In this document: piece by piece, positions 58,300-64,000 of the stretch | Layout: each line of letters starts with the position of its first letter | Position numbering within the stretch: position 1 is the first letter of the stretch | Assembly: GCF_000004195.4 (NCBI RefSeq) | Contig: NC_030677.2 | Coordinates: 62,874,222 to 62,938,221, forward strand | Reading direction: 5' to 3' | DNA: 64,000 nucleotides | From: Xenopus tropicalis | Taxonomy: Eukaryota > Chordata > Amphibia > Anura > Pipidae | The notes under the pieces: model-generated | The model's input: only the letters and a program-made list of their open reading frames with translations | Database searches by the model: none | What the model was told of the DNA's origin: nothing | Program-made: the position numbers and the translations under genes

Positions 58300-58590
58300 A
58301 ACAAAAGTATAGCTTATAGGAGGTTATGGGAACCCTGGATTACATTCACAACTAACCACCCCCATACAAACCCGTTGACTTAGGAACCCACATATTAAAT
58401 TCCCAATTTGGTATGTTTTTACTACACGGGATCAAGGTTAAAGAAGTAACTTACTGTTAACTCTTGCTTTTCTATGCTGAATGTAACTGAAATTCATTAC
58501 AAATGTCCTTACCCCCTTTCCGTTCTTTTTTCTGTACCCATTTCATTCTTGAAAAAATCAAAAATAAAGAATATTTAAAAAATAAAAATA
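58300..58590 (+). mobile_element. L1-like 3' fragment with 16-bp target duplication
   Basis: A perfect 16-base direct repeat, aaaaaaggtagcagct, flanks it at 58,284-58,299 and 58,591-58,606. The insert ends in tgaaaaaatcaaaaataaag and an A-rich tail (58,565-58,590), directly before the second repeat. A long target duplication plus A-rich tail shows L1-style target-primed insertion. The body (gtccttaccccctttccgtt, tctgtacccatttcattctt) looks like an L1 3' UTR, severely 5'-truncated. Confidence 0.8.
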
Positions 58591-58606
58591 AAAAAAGGTA
58601 GCAGCT

Positions 58607-59779
58607 TCAGAGTAATTCCACTTAAAGTAATATTCACATGTGCATTATATTAATTTTTTCAAGTTTTCAAGCACACAGTAGTGAGTCCCTGGGAAAATGA
58701 CCTTTGAATTGAAACTTTGGCACCATGATATAATGGAAAGAACCCTGGCCTGGACTATATTTTATAAAAGAGGAGCCCAGCCCAGGGTAAAGAGTAGGCA
58801 ATTTTTTTCACTGGGGGATGCCTAACAAAGTAGCAGCCCCCAATGTGAATTTAGCCTTCCTTCTTCTTTAAATTTAAATATATATATGTGGAAATCTGCT
58901 GAACAAAATGCTAATTTAAAATTGACAAAAATGAAGACTAATTGTAAATTGTCTCAGAATATGACTACATCATAAAAACTAATTTAAAGGTGACCCACCT
59001 TAACCAATTATGTCATCTGTAATCACGAGTCTAATGATATTTGTTATGAGTTGCCATTTTTACCTTGGTAGCATTGTCTCAATGGAAGTTCTATATCTTA
59101 TAGGTTCAAGGGACTGCATGTTCTTACATTTGTCACAATAATGTTCTGTTAAAAGTTGTATATCAAAATCACATTTTCCCATTAGTATTAGATGATTTGT
59201 CATGTTTATGTCAATGGAACAGGCAGATGGCCCAGGAGGCAATATATTGAACTATGATTCAGATCCATGACTTAACTTACTCGCTGATTAATGTTACAGT
59301 CCAGGTGTTTTAAATCCAGGAAACATATTTTTTGTATTAAAGATCGAAAGATGAAAATGTAGAATAGTATATAATATGTTCCTATAAAAAATAATTCCTG
59401 TCTTACTTTCAAAATCCACATTTAGCATTATTATACCAAACCTACTACTGTAAACTATTTTAATTATGGGGTCTCGTGATGTTGGGGAGAGGAAGTCAGA
59501 ACTTAGTGAGTAGGTCTTGTAAGTAAATAGCTCCAATGGCATGGTATAAAAGGGAGGAAAATCTTAAGGTCGTGTCTGTCTCCTAGCTATAAGAAAAGGG
59601 GACTTCATTTTGCTGACAGACAGCTTTTTCTTACATCACTAGGAAGTATCATGCTTCTGCACACAACAAGTATGGTAGGTAGTAAAGATTAAAACAGAGG
59701 GGTCATTTGTATCTGGACAGGAACCTATAGCAACCAGTCAGTGAGTAGTCTTTAATATCCAGCTGCAGATTGAACACTG
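58607..59779. other. Unassigned AT-rich sequence
   Basis: Short minus-strand frames (59,060-59,242, 59,294-59,542) without a domain. Nothing else seen. Confidence 0.45.
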
Positions 59780-59781
59780 AA

Positions 59782-59996
59782 AGCGAAAAGGAAAAAAATT
59801 GTTGCGCGGAATTTTTTTGTTGCTCGTCAAATTGGGCGTGGTTGCATCAAAAAGCACGGGTGGCAAAAAACTAGACATGGGCGACAAAAAACTCTGGGGC
59901 GACAAAAAAATTGCACGACAAATGCGCGTCGTGAATTTTTCTTGCCGTTACGCTAATTTTTTGCCAAAGCGAAACAGGACAGATTCACTCATCACT
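59782..59996. mobile_element. hAT MITE, TAGTGATGAGC family, one end
   Basis: The right end is gaaacaggacagattcactcatcacta, the family start in complement. The interior has gcgacaaaaaactctggggc and cgacaaatgcgcgtcgtg. The left end near gaaagcgaaaagg is not clear and no duplication was found. Confidence 0.55.
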
Positions 59997-60023
59997 ACTG
60001 TTTACTAATAAACTTGACACATA

Positions 60024-60764
60024 GGGGCCGATTAATTAAAGTACGAATTACGAGTATGATTTGCGACAATTTGCATTAAATACGAAAATTTCTGATGTGC
60101 GTTAATTTTGCCAAAAGTTGCGTCGTGCTTGTACGAAAATATAGTGGTCCGATCCGAAAGTTATAAAATTTTCATATCTGAGTGATCGTAAATGGTGTGA
60201 AAAACTTTCTGACTTTGAAACTTCTGTGCATGTTTTTGGAAGCCTCCCATAGGACTCAATGGCACTCTGCAGCTCCAACCTGGCCCAAGGAAAGTCTCCC
60301 ATAGGGCTCAATGGCACTCTGCAGCTCCAACCCGGCCCAAGGAAAGTCTCCCATAGGGCTCAATGGCACTCTGCAGCTCCAACCCGGCCCAAGGAAAGTC
60401 TCCCATAGGGCTCAATGGCACTCTGCAGCTCCAACCCGGCCCAAGGAAAGTCTCCCATAGGGCTCAATGGCACTCTGCAGCTCCAACCCGGCCCAAGGAA
60501 AGTCTCCCATAGGGCTCAATGGCACTCTGCAGCTCCAACCCGGCCCAAGGAAAGTCTCCCATAGGGCTCAATGGCACTCTGCAGCTCCAACCTGGCCCAA
60601 GGAAAGTCACGATACCGAAGCTTGAATGAATCCGAAACTTTCGTACTCGTTTCGACAAATACGATTTTGTTGCACAAATTGTCACGCAAAATACAAAAAA
60701 CCACAGAAAATACACACAGTTCTAAAACTATTCGGACACAGTTGTTCATTGATAAATGTGCCCC
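60024..60764. mobile_element. Family E MITE with seven 52-bp units, inverse orientation
   Basis: ATA on both sides (60,021-60,023 and 60,765-60,767). Starts ggggccgattaattaaagta and ends gataaatgtgcccc. The left arm carries gtaaatggtgtgaaaaactt and cttctgtgcatgtttttgga; the right arm begins gtcacgataccgaagcttg. 741 bp with seven minisatellite units between the arms. Confidence 0.8.
60240..60607 (-). repeat. 52-bp minisatellite, 7 copies
   Basis: ggcactctg occurs at 60,261, 60,313, 60,365, 60,417, 60,469, 60,521 and 60,573, exactly 52 apart, on the minus strand relative to the 7,777 array. Most inner units share the cccggccc variant, the edge units cctggccc, as expected from unequal exchange inside the array. 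Confidence 0.95.
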
Positions 60765-60814
60765 ATAGTGTGGTAAACAGGTTGGAGTGTATTGCAAATA
60801 TATTTATCCCACAG

Positions 60815-60934
60815 GATTTAAAACGATTAAGAAATATTCAGGACAAGGGGACTTTCCATAATTTAGAGCACTATGTCTTCAATCTACTGAAAAACAGTGG
60901 AAAACCCAATACAAGTGCATTGACTGCACCCTAA
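60815..60934 (+). CDS. Exon-like open segment, unknown protein (low confidence)
   Basis: After the acceptor-like tatttatcccacag at 60,801-60,814, a 39-codon frame with hydrophilic, helix-like text (DLKRLRNIQDKGTFHNLEHY, VFNLLKNSGKPNTSALTAP) ends in TAA at 60,932-60,934. The same frame is open upstream into the family E element. No polyadenylation signal was noticed close by and no family is recognised. It could be the terminal exon of a host gene or chance. Confidence 0.2.
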   Translation, partial: DLKRLRNIQDKGTFHNLEHYVFNLLKNSGKPNTSALTAP

Positions 60935-61760
60935 AATTAGAGTTAGATATCATTAACTACAGGGCAGTGTTCTATTAATACAGAGGAACTGTGAATTAGG
61001 TAAAGTGTGAGAAGATTTGTCTAATAACAAATATTTGGAACTGTATTTGATTAAACAAACATATTCAATAACTTCCTGAATACCACATATATTGATGATA
61101 TGCTTTGTTTATACTGAGAAACTTTGGTCTCTAAGGGTAGGTATGTTTTTTTTTTTTTTTTTAATTTTTAAAAATAATTATGGTTTATTTATTAGATTAT
61201 TACTAGTCCCACATTATTAGATTGTTTATTACAACTAGCCCCACATTATCAAACCTTTTCAATAATGCTCAATTTGTGGTTGTGGATGCTTTCTACTGTA
61301 TAAATCAATATTAGGAAATTATACATTTATGTTACCTTTGGCCGGAGGCAATGTGATAAATTATGACTGTTCTGCATACCATAATTTAAAATGATCTGTA
61401 TCATTATATTCATTAGCGTTGTCAGTTGCAGCATTAAAGCGATTATGACACTTCTCTGGGAAATTGTCAGTATCACTTTAAAGCAATTATTCAGTGACAG
61501 AGATGCCAATCAAGAAACCCTGTCACCATCCACAACTCCATTTAATTTTAAAAGGAATTTGTTATTCATTGTTCTTATCACATGCGTAATTGCACATAAT
61601 CGATATATGCTACGCTATAGTTAATTGACACATTAGGAAAAATAATTTAATATTCTGTCCTGTATAACATAAATCACTGAGAAAGATTTAGTTAAGTCTG
61701 ATACTATGGAAATATAGGTGGGTATGTGTGTTATTGTGTATTACCGTGCTGTATGCTTAT
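60935..61760. other. Unassigned AT-rich sequence
   Basis: Poly-T run at about 61,146-61,163; an open segment at 61,391-61,624 without a domain. Confidence 0.4.
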
Positions 61761-61763
61761 GTA

Positions 61764-62090
61764 CTACTTTACTTTACAAAAAATTCTGTAAAAGGGTATT
61801 AATACCCTACCTTTGCTGCTATAACATTCTCTACTCTTCAGGGAAGGATTTCTATTAGATGGTTTATGGTCACACACACAAGACACACACAACTTGCAAA
61901 TGAATTTGGCTCTGCTAGTGAAGAGAGTACAATAGCACTCTCCGCACTTGCGATGCTGCCCCCTCTGGACACTCTCCAAGTTGTAAGGAGTCATGAGCGA
62001 ATTTTTTAAAATGCACTGGACCGAACAGACAAATTTTCTCAATATTTTTTTGATACTGTTAGGGGGTTTTATATATTTTTTATAAACCAC
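61764..62090 (-). CDS. Cysteine-rich open frame, possible transposase-derived zinc module
   Basis: 108 codons on the minus strand. Residues 49-75 or so hold a Cys cluster of the form C-x2-C-x-C-x10-C-x2-C-x2-C-x-C-D-H (RKCGECYCTLF...RAKFICKLC...CVCDH). Paired CxxC motifs with a basic/aromatic stretch before the second pair resemble the C-terminal zinc-binding module of piggyBac-type transposases; this is a pattern-level resemblance only. No DDD core is present nearby. It might also be chance or another zinc ribbon. Confidence 0.25.
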   Translation of the reverse strand: MVYKKYIKPPNSIKKILRKFVCSVQCILKNSLMTPYNLESVQRGQHRKCGECYCTLFTSRAKFICKLCVSCVCDHKPSNRNPSLKSRECYSSKGRVLIPFYRIFCKVK

Positions 62091-62179
62091 TACTCATTTC
62101 CATGAATGTCAGTGATCAGATCAGAATTTAAAAAGCATGAACAAAAAACGTTACAGAAAAAAAACTGCAAAACCGACAA

Positions 62180-62430
62180 TTTTTCTGTATAGTTGCACAG
62201 TTGCCAGTGTCAAAAACCCCTAAAACCCCTAAAACCATGAAGCAAGGAAAGATCTTCCAAATATAAAAGTCTGTCTCGACAGGTTTTAGCTGGTGTATTT
62301 TTGTATTTGGAATTGTTGTGGTTCTGTCGCATTATAAATCACGGCAAAATCACATTTTTTTCATGACGGGTTTTTGCCAACAAAAAACTTGAACCGAAAA
62401 AATCAAGCAATAGTAAATGCCCCCTTAGTG
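62180..62430. other. Possible GGGGC-type MITE end
   Basis: The sequence ends atagtaaatgcccccttag at about 62,410-62,428 like the right end of GGGGC-type MITEs, preceded by aaatcacggcaaaatcacat and tgacgggtttttgcc. No matching left end was found. Confidence 0.3.
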
Positions 62431-62575
62431 TTTATTCTGGTGCAAATAAACCTTTTTTTCTGAAGAAACAATGCATGGCAACACTCGAACATGCCATTTA
62501 ATGTTTACCATGTTTTTTTTTCCTACATGAAAAAAGACCTTTTTCAAACTATACAAAATGCAGTGTGATATTCCA

Positions 62576-62938
62576 TCATCTATTAGACTGGCAGATTTTG
62601 AAGTGTGAATCGCATTGCAGAAAACGTGTTTCCACTGCTGTAGAGTCCATTGGCCCAGGCATTGCCTCGAGTGATGTAAAGGTCATGCCATGAACGTCGC
62701 ACCATGATGATGTTATGAGAGGATTCCATGTCCATATAAAAACCTTTTGTCCTGAATAATTCTTGTACTGATTTTGTTTCCACAGACAGTTTGAGTGTTT
62801 GACGTGAGGATATGTAGTTTTAGGAGGGCTACCAAAATACCTTTTGCCATGTAGAGTAGTCAAATATGTATTAGTGTATATATTTCTTAAAGGTTCTGAA
62901 CGGACATAACTTGTATATAACATGTATATACTGTACAT
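62576..62938 (-). CDS. 120-codon open frame, unknown (low confidence)
   Basis: One of the longest frames outside recognised repeats. It has no signal peptide, membrane segment or known domain. A second minus-strand frame over 62,583-62,783 is equally open (containing GFYMDMESSHNIIMVRRSWH and NAWANGLYSSGNTFSAMRFT), so a frameshifted exon or pseudogene is possible. No family recognised. Confidence 0.15.
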   Translation of the reverse strand: MYSIYMLYTSYVRSEPLRNIYTNTYLTTLHGKRYFGSPPKTTYPHVKHSNCLWKQNQYKNYSGQKVFIWTWNPLITSSWCDVHGMTFTSLEAMPGPMDSTAVETRFLQCDSHFKICQSNR

Positions 62939-62939
62939 A

Positions 62940-64000
62940 TATATTTATTTTCTTAAATCAATATTAGTCATATAAAATTGTTTTTTTTTCTTAGTATCAT
63001 GCTCATACAAATAGCTATAGAGACACAGATATATAGATATATAGCACTATTTTCATTATCTTCTTCTATATGTATTTCTTTTTGTTAATTTCTAGATATC
63101 TGGTGACTTTTCCCCAGTGCCCCCTCTTTTATTAGTGCCAGTGACAAATTGAACATTTTCCTTATAGAAAAGAATAGATTAGGTCAAAGACATTGGCAAA
63201 GAAGGACACAGTGGCAGATAAATGTGGGACCGAGCAGCAAATGCAGAAAACCAATATAATCAAGAAGCATAATTGAAAATGACACATGTTCATTCATAGG
63301 TGTCAGGTAGCGATATGGAACATAAATCCAAGGGTAATTTATGATGACATGTATAAAGAAGACTTTACAACCTAACAAGACAAAATGATTCTCTGTGTGA
63401 TAAATGTTAAACAGCTGCTGTAGCAGACCACTGACAGAAGCAAAACTTATCTCTGAATAGATGTAAAAAGCCTAATAGGATATATATACCCATATCTATA
63501 TAGTTAATTTTTTAATATTATAAAGACAGGTAAAACTGATGTACCTTGATCGTTTTATGTAGCAGTTAAAATATGATGGGCCGACTTTGATCATCTGAGA
63601 AACATTTTTCTTGTTAGTTTCACTTCTAGATACCACCATATAGTACAATTGAGTTCAACGACATATATTTTTCTACCTGAACTAAAACTAGGGCTAAATT
63701 CCATTAAATGATATTTCCATTAATGATCACTGCTGAAATTAAAATAATGGGACAGTAGAATCAAGACTAAGAGCCAGCTAGTGAGAACTAGTGAAGAATA
63801 GAACATTCAGTATAAAGAACCAATTTAAAGCAATTAACTGTTTTTTCTAGAGAGTGGAAAAAGAATAATATACTTTTTTACTAAAATATTATGGCAATAA
63901 TAACTGCATAACTACATTTACTCCTTTTGATAATAAGGCATTTTTAGACAGATAATGAATAGACTGGCGTGCCTAATAATCAATGTCATGATGAATACCA
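62940..64000. other. AT-rich sequence to the window end
   Basis: TA-rich runs near 62,930-62,945 and 63,020-63,045; a minus-strand open segment at 63,184-63,378 without a domain. Nothing supported. Confidence 0.45.

Noticed and set aside
1..64000. tRNA, rRNA, snRNA or known miRNA genes
   Set aside because: I looked for cloverleaf-like and box sequences by eye and saw none; a covariance-model scan would be needed to be sure.

Overview
The window looks like non-coding, transposon-rich nuclear DNA from a frog, most probably Xenopus. It is AT-rich, has no operons or long open reading frames, and carries several short DNA-transposon families typical of Xenopus. These include TTAA-flanked T2/Kolobok-type MITEs starting AGGAACAGTAACA, AGGAGAAG, AGGACAAG or AGGAAAACTAT; hAT-type MITEs with 8-bp target duplications; PIF/Harbinger-type palindromes; and L2/CR1-like retroelement tails ending in ATAC repeats. 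The species call is by recognition only, since no database was searched. I could not identify any host protein-coding gene, tRNA, rRNA or known ncRNA with confidence. Almost all of the short open frames lie in repeats or in AT-rich DNA.

Layout: 1-12.8 kb holds the tail of a GGGGC-ended element, a TA-type MITE, a palindromic T2 MITE, a CpG-rich 500-bp hAT MITE, an L2-like fragment, an element with ten tandem 52-bp units, a Harbinger-type MITE, a second L2-like fragment in inverse orientation, and hAT copies with exact target duplications. From 12.8 to 34.5 kb is mostly unique AT-rich DNA with scattered MITEs, including a GC-rich hAT nested in a TA-type MITE at 19.2 kb and a near-perfect 328-bp Harbinger-type palindrome at 30.1 kb. 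34,527-36,775 is a candidate non-autonomous Helitron: 5' TC, degenerate internal repeats of about 140 bp, an 8-bp-stem hairpin and a CTAG end. 39,555-46,101 is a 6.5-kb TTAA-flanked element with 14-bp CCC...GGG inverted ends (piggyBac-like) that contains a satellite array of about 4.4 kb. 46-64 kb is again MITE-rich. It includes four more GGGGC-ended elements with 0-7 copies of the 52-bp unit or an unrelated interior, a 5'-truncated non-LTR fragment at 55.2-55.9 kb, and an L1-like 3' fragment at 58.3 kb with a perfect 16-bp target duplication.

The strongest observations are structural. One MITE family carries the same 52-bp internal minisatellite at 0, 1, 2, 6, 7 and 10 copies. The large TTAA element is built from two alternating satellite unit types plus a 41-bp presence/absence module. 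Nested insertions give a relative chronology. A few non-repeat open segments that resemble exons (52.07-52.34, 60.82-60.93, 61.76-62.09 and 62.58-62.94 kb) are listed at low confidence. I saw no sign of a new gene system.
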